Origin: a virus
IMG/VR virus record: IMGVR_UViG_3300030389_001439
Span: 6,425-41,685 of that record
Reading direction: 5' to 3' (one strand)
DNA length: 35,261 nt
Shown: positions 1 to 5,084 of the stretch, in pieces
Layout: each line of letters opens with the position of its first letter
Numbering within the stretch: position 1 is the first letter of the stretch
Notes under the pieces: generated by a model
The model's input: the letters and a program-made list of their open reading frames with translations, nothing else
What the model was told of the DNA's origin: nothing
The model's database searches: none
Position numbers and translations under genes: made by a program

Positions 1-117
1 GCTTTCACTTAAAACTCCAGATAAAACTCGCGATTGCTTTGCATGAGACCTAGCGGCTTTTTGTAATCCTTTGACTACAGTCTTAATTCTTTTAGCACTT
101 TTTTTATTAATCGCCAT
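1..117 (-). CDS. Small basic phage protein, 3' end cut by window edge
   Basis: The first 39 codons of a leftward gene are visible, beginning M-A-I-N-K-K-S-A-K-R and very rich in Lys/Arg with almost no acidic residues. The ATG shares one base with the TAA of the upstream gene (TAATG), which supports both starts and suggests translational coupling. The reading frame is open to the edge, so the length is unknown. I do not recognise a domain. Like its neighbours it could be a nucleic-acid-binding or virion-associated basic protein, but that is inference. Confidence 0.7.
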   Translation of the reverse strand, partial: MAINKKSAKRIKTVVKGLQKAARSHAKQSRVLSGVLSES

Positions 118-362
118 TAACGAAACCTTGATGTTTTCTTTGCTACACGCTTAGGCTGTTTTACAAATTGTTTGCCTGCTTTTTTGCCCTTCCGCTTGGC
201 TCTCGTAGTTGCGGCATACTCGCTGGCCGAAAGAGCCTTGATAGCTTTCTCCGGTAGATAACGCTCCCCTGTAGCTTTCGGGCCTTGAGTAGATGGCTTG
301 CCACTCTTGGTACGCCATTTTTGCTTTGTCCAATTCTTCAGACTGCGTTGAGGAGCTTTCAC
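117..362 (-). CDS. Conserved small basic marine-phage protein (81 aa)
   Basis: The chosen start is a GTG that overlaps the TGA of the preceding gene as GTGA. The product then begins V-K-A-P-Q-R-S-L-K-N-W-T and contains the segment KPSTQGPKATGERYLPEKAI, which I recall from small proteins in environmental phages. A longer reading from an upstream ATG would add 22 residues lying entirely inside the preceding gene, so it is unlikely. The protein is strongly basic throughout (K/R about a third). The pattern Q-x-FVKQPK near the C-terminus is part of the same family signature. Function unknown; no membrane segment or known catalytic motif. It sits in a chain of overlapping genes with other basic proteins. 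Confidence 0.8.
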   Translation of the reverse strand: MKAPQRSLKNWTKQKWRTKSGKPSTQGPKATGERYLPEKAIKALSASEYAATTRAKRKGKKAGKQFVKQPKRVAKKTSRFR

Positions 363-613
363 GATTTGTATCCGCCACCTTTTTGCTTGTATTGTGCGGC
401 AAGCATCTGAGCCTTTCTTGCGCTCCATTGTCCGGGTGCGCCACCTTTTCCACCTGCTTTGATGCGGTTGAATAAGTTTTTGCGCATACCGGGCTTGGTG
501 TAATTACCGGACTCATTAACACGACTTTTCGTACCCCCTTTCGCCATATTAACAGCGTTCATCGGGCTTGTCTTAGCCGTGCCGCCCTTCATCATCTTTT
601 TAACTTTCTTCAT
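359..613 (-). CDS. Small basic Gly/Lys-rich phage protein (84 aa)
   Basis: The N-terminal part reads M-K-K-V-K-K-M-M-K-G-G and is followed at about residue 24 by a second block, M-A-K-G-G-T-K-S-R-V-N. The C-terminal half has FNRIKAGGKGGAPGQWSARK and ends K-G-G-G-Y-K-S. I recognise this C-terminal pattern from small proteins of marine phages, without a known function. The ATG shares its last base with the stop of the upstream gene (TAATG). The KMMKGG block matches the repeat unit of the lysine-rich protein at 1396-1587, which suggests a shared motif across this operon. Possible virion-associated basic protein (inference). Confidence 0.75.
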   Translation of the reverse strand: MKKVKKMMKGGTAKTSPMNAVNMAKGGTKSRVNESGNYTKPGMRKNLFNRIKAGGKGGAPGQWSARKAQMLAAQYKQKGGGYKS

Positions 614-990
614 TAGAATGCATCCGATGGTAAGAAAAATTCTTCAACAGTTACCATTAAATCTACGTGTATCGTATTACTGCCTGTTGCAGTGAATTTA
701 ATGGTGTCGCTTGGTTCTAGTATAAACTTATCATCGGGAAAAGTCAGGTGTTCTCCGGTTGCCAAAGTTTTACTAACTAATAAACTCATGTGTTGTGAAT
801 TGCTTGTGGTATCAGCGCGGGTAAATTTAAGATCAACATCGGCATTACCTGTGCTTGAGTTACTAACCCACAAAGAATTAGCGACAGTGCGACAGTTAGA
901 TGGACAAGTGTACAGTGTAACTTCCTGACCTGTTGTACCCGCTTCTTTGTTAACTGTACGAAATCTAGAATTTTTATTGGTGTTAATCAT
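613..990 (-). CDS. Small virion structural protein candidate (125 aa)
   Basis: The protein is beta-rich, with alternating Thr/Ser/Val/Ile. It contains the stretch TLYTCPSNCRTVANSLWVSN, followed by N-A-D-V-D-L-K-F-T-R, and a C-terminal T-I-H-V-D-L-M-V-T-V-E-E-F. Small beta-sandwich proteins of this look occur among phage decoration or tail-accessory proteins. No enzymatic motif is visible and there is no signal peptide. The ATG at 990 lies 3 nt after the SET gene and the stop overlaps the next start. It is the only beta-structured, non-basic small protein in the left part of this operon, so a capsid-decoration or neck/fibre-accessory role is my preferred but unproven guess. Confidence 0.7.
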   Translation of the reverse strand: MINTNKNSRFRTVNKEAGTTGQEVTLYTCPSNCRTVANSLWVSNSSTGNADVDLKFTRADTTSNSQHMSLLVSKTLATGEHLTFPDDKFILEPSDTIKFTATGSNTIHVDLMVTVEEFFLPSDAF

Positions 991-993
991 TTC

Positions 994-1395
994 TTAAATC
1001 TCATCTCTATTAACAAAGTCCGGGTAAGCCACTTCATCTTCCCTACTATCCCAATACGCCACACCATAATCGTGCGTTATTTCTTCACCTTTCTGAATAT
1101 CACGCAAAGCAAAAAAACGGACAAAGTCTACTTTCTCTTCTTCCACGATCCATTCAGCATTCGGTTTGGATGAATGGTTATATACCATAGCGTACCCAAA
1201 AGGTGACAGCAAACACTCTTCATCTTCAAATGGGGTACCAAATAAATAATCGCGGAGGATGCTAGTTTCTTCAACCTGTCCATCGTCTAAGACGACATAG
1301 GGACACATTTCAATTGTGTCACCCTCTTTGATTACAGATGTGGCAAAAACCCCATAGCCATGAAGTTTCGACTTTTGTACGGCAATATTTAGCAA
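994..1395 (-). CDS. SET-domain protein lysine methyltransferase (133 aa)
   Basis: Almost the whole protein is a compact SET domain, a family that transfers methyl groups from S-adenosylmethionine to lysine side chains of proteins. Visible motifs are G13-Y-G15-V-F near the N-terminus (SAM-binding G-x-G), Y72-N-H-S75 followed by P78-N79 (the N-H-S-x-x-P-N core) and G-E-E-I-T-H-D109-Y110-G111 (equivalent of G-E-E-L-T-x-D-Y). Pre-SET and post-SET cysteine clusters are absent, as in short bacterial and viral SET proteins. The frame opens with a TTG directly after the TAA of the lysine-rich gene upstream and in the same frame. No ATG or GTG is available before the first SET motif, so TTG is the likely start. 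Its probable substrates are the lysine-rich neighbours (inference). Confidence 0.88.
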   Translation of the reverse strand: MLNIAVQKSKLHGYGVFATSVIKEGDTIEMCPYVVLDDGQVEETSILRDYLFGTPFEDEECLLSPFGYAMVYNHSSKPNAEWIVEEEKVDFVRFFALRDIQKGEEITHDYGVAYWDSREDEVAYPDFVNRDEI

Positions 1396-1587
1396 TTACT
1401 TTTTCTTTTTTGCCATTCCACCGCGCATCATTTTTTTCTTGGCAGTCTTAGCCATTCCACCACCCATCATCTTTTTCTTGGCGGTTTTAGCCATTCCGCC
1501 ACCCTTCATTTTTTTCTTCATGGGCATACCACCGCCACGCATCATTTTTTTCTTGGCGGTTTTTGCTTTGCCGTTATGTCCGGGCAT
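1396..1587 (-). CDS. Lysine/glycine/methionine-rich repeat protein (63 aa)
   Basis: The protein consists of imperfect repeats of the unit A-K-T-A-K-K-K-M-M-(R)-G-G-G-M (three near copies), one variant P-M-K-K-K-M-K-G-G-G-M, and a terminal M-A-K-K-K-K. The start is the ATG of M-P-G-H-N-G-K, which has a good ribosome-binding site (GGAG seven bases upstream); a longer in-frame start lacks one. The composition suggests an unfolded, highly cationic peptide able to bind DNA or acidic surfaces. It directly precedes the SET methyltransferase in the same frame, separated only by TAA. Similar low-complexity K-M-M-G-G-G proteins occur in other marine phages as far as I recall; no function is established. 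Confidence 0.75.
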   Translation of the reverse strand: MPGHNGKAKTAKKKMMRGGGMPMKKKMKGGGMAKTAKKKMMGGGMAKTAKKKMMRGGMAKKKK

Positions 1588-2107
1588 TTCGTAATCTCCT
1601 TCGTTCAAGAACTAAACTTTCGTATGTATCTTTTGGAAAGTGTTTGTAGTACCCACTTTTCTCCAGACTTAATGCCGCATCATCCAGAATAGACAGACGT
1701 TGAACAAAGACCATAGCGTAATCGAGTTCTGAGTCTTCTAAACACTCTACCTCTTCTAGAAAGTGCAGACCTGCTTCTGAGGGACTGTAGTCTGGATGAA
1801 ACAACATTAGATGAAGATCAATACCAGCTACTGACAGTGCCTCATTGATACCGTCACAAAAGCCATCTAAATATTCCATTTCTGGATATTCTTCATCAGC
1901 CCAAATAACAATATCGAAATCGTGTGTATCGTATTCTTTTACTTGTTCTATCAGGCCATTAAGACCCGTATTCACAGAAAACGTAACTTTGTTTTCTAGC
2001 CATGCCCTCTTTGCATATGGGCAGGGTGGTAATCCATTTAATTTATCGCACGGAACTTCTAAAAATTCACGAGACCACTTTCGTATCTCATCTTCAATGT
2101 CAGACAT
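1574..2107 (-). CDS. Conserved hypothetical acidic protein (177 aa)
   Basis: The product starts M-S-D-I-E-D-E-I-R-K-W, overlapping the upstream gene by 8 nt. It has a conserved-looking segment L-N-G-L-P-P-C-P-Y-A-K-R-A-W near residue 25, where the CPYAK motif stands out, and a central region rich in Asp/Glu and aromatic residues (V-I-W-A-D-E-E-Y, L-H-L-M-L-F-H-P-D-Y). Similar N-terminal L-P-P-C-P-Y-A patterns occur in small phage and bacterial proteins of unknown function. There is no membrane segment. It is acidic, in contrast to the basic proteins around it. I cannot name a family with certainty. Confidence 0.75.
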   Translation of the reverse strand: MSDIEDEIRKWSREFLEVPCDKLNGLPPCPYAKRAWLENKVTFSVNTGLNGLIEQVKEYDTHDFDIVIWADEEYPEMEYLDGFCDGINEALSVAGIDLHLMLFHPDYSPSEAGLHFLEEVECLEDSELDYAMVFVQRLSILDDAALSLEKSGYYKHFPKDTYESLVLERRRLRNART

Positions 2108-2432
2108 CAAAGCCCATTTTGCGAACAGCTTTTCTTCCTTTTGGGGATTTAGCTAGTGCTTTCAGTCCGGGATTTGGTAGGTTATCTACTACAACACCGC
2201 CGCCCACGTACCTGTGTGGAGTTCTTTTACCGCCAGCCATGCCGCCATCTTTCAGTTTAGAATTATCTTCATCGATGTTAACGCCGTACCGCTTGAGCAC
2301 ACTGTTGACTTGTTTTAAATTCATCTGAGCGGCCTTGTCTGTTGGGTCAGAACGAAGTTCAGCTTCATACTTAGCTTTTTCATCTTGAAGATCTTTAATC
2401 ATCTTCGCACGTTCTGGATTTACTTTTTCCAT
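2100..2432 (-). CDS. Hypothetical protein with N-terminal coiled coil (110 aa)
   Basis: Residues 1-50 are strongly helical with charged heptad-like spacing (P-E-R-A-K-M-I-K-D-L-Q-D-E-K-A-K-Y-E-A-E). The C-terminal half is glycine-rich, with K-L-K-D-G-G-M-A-G-G-K and Y-V-G-G-G-V-V-V-D, and ends in a basic K-G-R-K-A-V-R-K-M-G-F-D-V. The K-D-G-G-M pattern again resembles the K-x-GG-M motif seen in nearby proteins. The ATG lies 3 nt after the stop of the upstream gene. No known domain recognised; a virion-associated role is possible given the company. Confidence 0.7.
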   Translation of the reverse strand: MEKVNPERAKMIKDLQDEKAKYEAELRSDPTDKAAQMNLKQVNSVLKRYGVNIDEDNSKLKDGGMAGGKRTPHRYVGGGVVVDNLPNPGLKALAKSPKGRKAVRKMGFDV

Positions 2433-2435
2433 TGT

Positions 2436-2702
2436 TTAACTCCGTGGATTCTTTTTACGTGCAGTCTTAGTACGAGCGTAAGACCTGTTTGCTGATGCTG
2501 ACTTAACCGCCAGCTTCTTGTTGTTCAATGCGTTACCACCTACGTGATGAACATCTTTACCATCACCTTTACGTACTAATCCAGCTTTAGCCATCTTCCT
2601 ACGTGCGGCATTGCGAGAGGCTCTTTTCTTACGTACAGCAGGCTGACCGTCGTATTTAGCTTCCTGCTTGTAATTACGTTTGTATCCGGGTGAAGAAGGC
2701 AT
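2436..2702 (-). CDS. Small basic HNH-like phage protein (88 aa)
   Basis: The protein begins M-P-S-S-P-G-Y-K-R-N-Y-K-Q-E and has a dense Arg/Lys helix (V-R-K-K-R-A-S-R-N-A-A-R-R-K-M-A-K-A-G). The segment K-D-V-H-H-V-G-G-N-A-L-N-N-K-K-L resembles the D-x-H-H-x-x-G-x-x-x-N-N-x-x-x-N-L core of HNH nucleases. A complete HNH finger with a second zinc or catalytic histidine is not evident, since the helix ends A-N-R-S-Y-A-R-T-K. It may therefore be a degenerate HNH or a DNA-binding protein derived from one. The start codon overlaps the upstream stop (TAATG). Related short proteins appear in marine podoviruses by my recollection. Confidence 0.7.
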   Translation of the reverse strand: MPSSPGYKRNYKQEAKYDGQPAVRKKRASRNAARRKMAKAGLVRKGDGKDVHHVGGNALNNKKLAVKSASANRSYARTKTARKKNPRS

Positions 2703-3196
2703 TACTTACGTGACATCCTGTTAGGAGGTACTGATGCGCCCGCATTAGCTTTTATTACGCCACCTTTGTTAAGTTTTGTTTCACTCATTACCTTGCCACG
2801 ATGTTCAGCAAACTGCTTTCTTTTTTTATCATCTTTTTTACTTTTAGCTTTTGCTTCTCCTACTTTTATGGCTTTATCGTAAGCTTTTTCTCCTACGACA
2901 TAACCGGCAATTGGCGAAGCGGCGAAAAGAGTTCCTTTGACACCTTTTTTAATACCCTCTGCGGCAACTTTTTTGGGGCCGGTTTGAGTAGGTAACATCT
3001 CTTTGTAAAACTCTTTAATGGGCTTGCCTGTTTTTTCACTTAATTTTGCGGCTTTTGCGCCTTTCGTTGCGGCATCTTGTAAAACATCATCCGAAAAATC
3101 TTTATATTTTTTAGCTAATTCTTTTACTACTTTACTTTTAGATAACCCCTGTAGTGCAAGTCTGCCTGCGGCCATCAATATTGCTGGAATTGCCAT
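2702..3196 (-). CDS. Basic Lys/Ala-rich phage protein with Gly hydrophobic segment (164 aa)
   Basis: The N-terminus (M-A-I-P-A-I-L-M-A-A-G-R-L-A-L-Q) is short, apolar and amphipathic rather than a full signal peptide. A lysine-rich helical middle follows, then a weakly hydrophobic stretch around residues 87-103 (G-T-L-F-A-A-S-P-I-A-G-Y-V-V-G-E). The tail is strongly basic and carries L-N-K-G-G-V-I-K-A-N-A-G-A-S. The latter matches the K-G-G motif of neighbouring proteins. No domain is recognised. It could be an internal virion protein or a DNA-binding protein; neither is shown by sequence alone. Confidence 0.72.
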   Translation of the reverse strand: MAIPAILMAAGRLALQGLSKSKVVKELAKKYKDFSDDVLQDAATKGAKAAKLSEKTGKPIKEFYKEMLPTQTGPKKVAAEGIKKGVKGTLFAASPIAGYVVGEKAYDKAIKVGEAKAKSKKDDKKRKQFAEHRGKVMSETKLNKGGVIKANAGASVPPNRMSRK

Positions 3197-3204
3197 AAAT
3201 TACC

Positions 3205-3489
3205 TTACCATTTCTTACATGACCAGTATCTGGCCGAAAACTTATCTGTTGCTGTATCACATTTGTGACGAGCACGAAACGACTTACGTCTTTCAGGGTT
3301 ATCCTTCTTGATCTCCATATTCGGATCACCGTAACGGACTATCTTAACCTGATCACCTTTCTTGGCAAGCACGGCAAACTTCTTATTTGCACCGGGAGTA
3401 CGCTTAGGTTTGTTATATCCACTGAAAGTTTCACCACGATAGGTAAGTCTACCGCTTTCAGTGCGCTTAACATCTTTAGTTGTCGCCAC
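3205..3489 (-). CDS. DUF5872-like basic protein with C-terminal YWSCKKW (94 aa)
   Basis: The C-terminal half has the pattern R-R-K-S-F-R-A-R-H-K-C-D followed by K-F-S-A-R-Y-W-S-C-K-K-W. This matches my recollection of the DUF5872 family, small proteins of marine bacteria and phages with unknown function. Two cysteines flank an R/K-rich helix and could form a disulphide or metal site. The middle contains F-A-V-L-A-K-K-G-D-Q-V-K-I-V-R-Y-G-D-P, a predicted beta hairpin. Start ATG at 3489 overlaps the upstream gene by 14 nt. The family assignment is tentative. Confidence 0.72.
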   Translation of the reverse strand: MATTKDVKRTESGRLTYRGETFSGYNKPKRTPGANKKFAVLAKKGDQVKIVRYGDPNMEIKKDNPERRKSFRARHKCDTATDKFSARYWSCKKW

Positions 3490-3676
3490 TATCCTTCCAT
3501 CCTGCTTCGCGCATATATTCTTCTACTTGAAATAACGAAAGCTCACAGTCAAAGCGAGCTTCTAACGCCTCCCTCACAAAGAATACATCGGAATGTGGGA
3601 TGTGAATACTGCTTAGAGGGGTTCTGGTTCGGACACAATCGTAGACTTCTTCTACTAATCCTTCACGAGTACGCAT
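3476..3676 (-). CDS. First gene of leftward operon, hypothetical (66 aa)
   Basis: A small acidic protein starting M-R-T-R-E-G-L-V-E-E-V-Y-D-C-V, with a mixed helical pattern and no recognised domain. The ATG at 3676-3674 sits only one base beyond the TATAAC -10 hexamer (3683-3678) of a strong leftward promoter. A transcript from that promoter would be expected to begin inside or after this start codon. Expression may therefore come from the second promoter at 3941-3914, or the true start may be further inside. No Shine-Dalgarno is visible before the ATG. The assignment is less secure than for the downstream genes. Confidence 0.55.
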   Translation of the reverse strand: MRTREGLVEEVYDCVRTRTPLSSIHIPHSDVFFVREALEARFDCELSLFQVEEYMREAGWKDSGDN

Positions 3677-3677
3677 A

Positions 3678-3705
3678 GTTATACTTCTAAATTTTTAATT
3701 GTCAA
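3678..3705 (-). promoter_or_regulatory. Leftward sigma70-like promoter P1 (TTGACA-N16-TATAAC)
   Basis: Read on the minus strand, TTGACA (3705-3700) is followed by a 16-bp A/T-rich spacer and TATAAC (3683-3678). The -35 is a consensus match and the -10 differs from TATAAT at the last base. It points into the leftward operon of small genes. The -35 region and its upstream flank (TTGTCAAGAGAT-TTTGTG on the plus strand, 3699-3716) are repeated at the second promoter, which argues that both are functional. Confidence 0.7.
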
Positions 3706-3760
3706 GAGATTTGTGGGTAATACGAGTGTATCACCCGGAATGTTTGTTGTATTTTAGTAC

Positions 3761-3785
3761 GAACTTCCTTGCTACGCAAGGGTTC
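3761..3785. other. Stem-loop in leftward leader
   Basis: GAAC-TT-CCTTGC-TAC-GCAAGG-GTTC forms a 10-bp stem with a 2-nt bulge and 3-nt loop. It lies between P2 and P1, so it would be in the 5' leader of P2 transcripts. There is no U-tract on either strand, so it is not a classical terminator. Confidence 0.45.
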
Positions 3786-3913
3786 ATTCAAAAATGTACA
3801 GATCCTTACATATAATATGCTTCATTTACAATATCCAGTTGCCTATGACTTTTACAAGAATTTTTGGAGACCTTTTTATGGGGCATATTATCTGTATGTC
3901 GCTACGCTCCGTA

Positions 3914-3941
3914 GTTATATGTATTTCATAAAGGTTGTCAA
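3914..3941 (-). promoter_or_regulatory. Leftward sigma70-like promoter P2 (TTGACA-N16-TATAAC)
   Basis: On the minus strand TTGACA (3941-3936), a 16-bp spacer and TATAAC (3919-3914) reproduce the architecture of P1 exactly, 236 bp further upstream. The flank upstream of the -35 is also shared (TTGTCAAGAGATATTTGTG on the plus strand at 3935-3953). Transcripts would carry a leader of about 230 nt before the first leftward gene, containing the hairpin at 3761-3785. Confidence 0.65.
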
Positions 3942-4106
3942 GAGATATTTGTGACTAAAATAACGAAAATAGTCATAGTTTAAGGGCATATATAGTGTTT
4001 GCGATTAAGTGGTCAGACCAAAAGTGGTTTACAACTGAAAATTCACTTCTGTGTATATCTGTATATACGTATACGTAGACACCCCGTATGGCCCTCGCGG
4101 CCCTAT

Positions 4107-4122
4107 TGTACAATTTTTGTAC
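4107..4122. promoter_or_regulatory. TGTACA-type operator-like palindrome, isolated copy
   Basis: TGTACAATTTTTGTAC is an isolated copy of the palindromic element found as a cluster at 4665-4766, about 550 bp away. Two separated clusters of one operator would allow DNA looping by a repressor or initiator (inference). Confidence 0.45.
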
Positions 4123-4319
4123 TAAAGTCACGGATTCTGCGGGATTTAATGGTCTAAGACCCGCGCCAGTAGGGCATTTGATGCCCAATAGTCAAATGAT
4201 ATCAAAACACTTGCACCCATTGAGTCGCACAATCGACTCGAAATCTCAAAATACTTAGAGACCTAAGTTAGTGTGCACCTATACCCCTACACTCACTGTG
4301 TCCAAACACCACCCCCATT

Positions 4320-4416
4320 GTGCAGTGCACCATCACTACGGTCATTTTTCATGCCAAGTTTTTTGTGCGGTGCCGCATGAGATTTTGTTGTGCAGTGCAA
4401 CAATGGTGCAGTGCGG
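4320..4416. repeat. TGCA-centred palindromes and related inverted repeats
   Basis: GTGCAGTGCAC (4320-4330), TTGTGCAGTGCAA (4388-4400), GGTGCAGTGCGG (4405-4416) and TGCGG-TG-CCGCA (4366-4377) are clustered. A related TTGTGCATTGCACAA lies at 4784-4798. The copies at 4320 and 4784 are each followed within a few bases by ACTACGGTC, suggesting one composite element. Confidence 0.55.
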
Positions 4417-4435
4417 TAAGTCATTGATTTATATA
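4417..4435 (+). repeat. Direct repeat TAAGTNATTGATTT, copy 1
   Basis: TAAGTCATTGATTTATATA is the first of four A/T-rich direct repeats; the others start at 4482, 4836 and 4890. The best shared core is TAAGT-(T/C/G)-(A/C)-TTG-(A/T)-TTT. Repeated A/T-rich blocks among palindromes are typical of replication origins or multi-site regulatory regions. Confidence 0.5.
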
Positions 4436-4481
4436 GCATAATAATCGTGCCAATTTTTTTAGCGATTTTAACTAACACACC

Positions 4482-4500
4482 TAAGTTATTGATTTTATTA
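4482..4500 (+). repeat. Direct repeat TAAGTTATTGATTTTATTA, copy 2
   Basis: This is the most regular copy of the four. It is followed 14 bp later by the first TGCGAA-N3-TTCGCA palindrome. At copy 3 the same two elements occur again but with the palindrome on the other side, so the pair is associated rather than fixed in order. Confidence 0.5.
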
Positions 4501-4514
4501 ATAAATTTTTTAAA

Positions 4515-4529
4515 TGCGAATCATTCGCA
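4515..4529. promoter_or_regulatory. Operator-like palindrome TGCGAA-TCA-TTCGCA
   Basis: A perfect 6+3+6 inverted repeat, flanked by A's. A second copy (ATGCGAA-CGA-TTCGCAT) lies at 4816-4832, 302 bp away. The size and the changing central triplet are typical of a dimeric DNA-binding protein. The binding protein is unknown; the HTH protein at 10908 is one candidate. Confidence 0.55.
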
Positions 4530-4633
4530 AAACCACGATCTTTTTCTTGGAATACTACCCTACCCGGATTAAATTAGCGTCCCGTGGCGGGCTTTATATG
4601 AAGCCTATGTTTTTGGCCTGAACATATAAACCA

Positions 4634-4653
4634 TACTGTATAAATTTACAGTA
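4634..4653. promoter_or_regulatory. LexA/SOS-box-like palindrome
   Basis: TACTGTATAAATTTACAGTA matches the gamma/betaproteobacterial LexA box, CTGT-N8-ACAG with A/T-rich centre, on both half-sites and on the outer TA pairs. It would place nearby transcription under host DNA-damage control. On the minus strand TTGTAC (4672-4667), 17 bp and TAAATT (4649-4644) could form a weak promoter that overlaps it, which is compatible with repression. Alphaproteobacterial LexA usually binds GTTC-N7-GTTC, so the site is informative about the host if real. Confidence 0.5.
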
Positions 4654-4664
4654 CCCGTATTAGC

Positions 4665-4766
4665 TGTACAATTTTTGATCATCCCATTTTGACTGTACAA
4701 ATTTTGATCACTCCATTTAATTGTACAAATTTTGACCACTACGGTCCGATGTACAAATTTTGTACA
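4665..4766 (+). repeat. Iteron-like array of TGTACAAATTTTGA repeats
   Basis: Copies begin at 4665, 4694, 4722 and 4750, that is at 29, 28 and 28 bp spacing. Each reads TGTACAA(A/T)TTTTG followed by ATCA, ACCA or, in the last, TACA. The fourth copy is a complete palindrome, TGTACAAATTTTGTACA (4750-4766). The regular spacing of close to three helical turns puts every site on nearly the same DNA face. This is usual for initiator or repressor arrays and unlike CRISPR, because the spacers are also partly similar and the repeats are short. Confidence 0.65.
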
Positions 4767-4783
4767 GCATATATTATGTACTA

Positions 4784-4798
4784 TTGTGCATTGCACAA
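4784..4798. repeat. Palindrome TTGTGCATTGCACAA
   Basis: A perfect 7+1+7 inverted repeat, the longest member of the TGCA-centred family (other members at 4320-4416). It is followed two bases later by ACTACGGTC (4801-4809), a sequence also found near 4336 and 4739. Confidence 0.5.
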
Positions 4799-4815
4799 AA
4801 ACTACGGTCCCGCAA

Positions 4816-4832
4816 ATGCGAACGATTCGCAT
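4816..4832. promoter_or_regulatory. Operator-like palindrome ATGCGAA-CGA-TTCGCAT
   Basis: This second, one base pair longer copy of the palindrome at 4515 has a perfect 7+3+7 inverted repeat. It is directly followed by copy 3 of the TAAGT repeat at 4836. Confidence 0.55.
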
Positions 4833-4835
4833 CTG

Positions 4836-4908
4836 TAAGTGCTTGATTTTATTAGAAAAATTAATTTTGGACTCTCTGGAACCAATGCATAAGTTATTGT
4901 TTTTATTG
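4836..4908 (+). repeat. Direct repeats TAAGTGCTTGATTTTATTA and TAAGTTATTGTTTTTATT, copies 3 and 4
   Basis: Copy 3 (4836-4854) and copy 4 (4890-4907) of the A/T-rich repeat whose first copies lie at 4417 and 4482. Past copy 4 the sequence remains A/T-rich to about 4990 and then shifts to the hairpin-dense G+C-richer stretch. Confidence 0.5.
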
Positions 4909-5084
4909 AAGTTTTTTTATTACGCAACTGCAATATCTATATTATCCTTTAGTCTAATGTCGGGAACTAATTATCTCTTATATTTGTCCAAGGGGTATCG
5001 ATGCACACAATTCGATGACGAAAAAGACCGGGGACAAGTGAGTCAGGCAAGGACGCCGAAAGCCCCCCGGCTAGGGCTTAGAAC

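Noticed and set aside
151-522. Minus-strand open frame of 123 codons over the first basic genes
   Set aside because: It overlaps two better supported genes (117-362 and 359-613), which are joined by GTGA and TAATG overlaps and have recognisable conserved segments.
3769-3954. Plus-strand frame of 61 codons in the control region
   Set aside because: It begins with TTG without a ribosome-binding site, covers the leftward promoter P2 and shows no conserved pattern.
4665-4766. CRISPR array
   Set aside because: Repeats are short (about 14 bp), only four, with related spacers, no leader and no cas genes; the array fits regulatory iterons.
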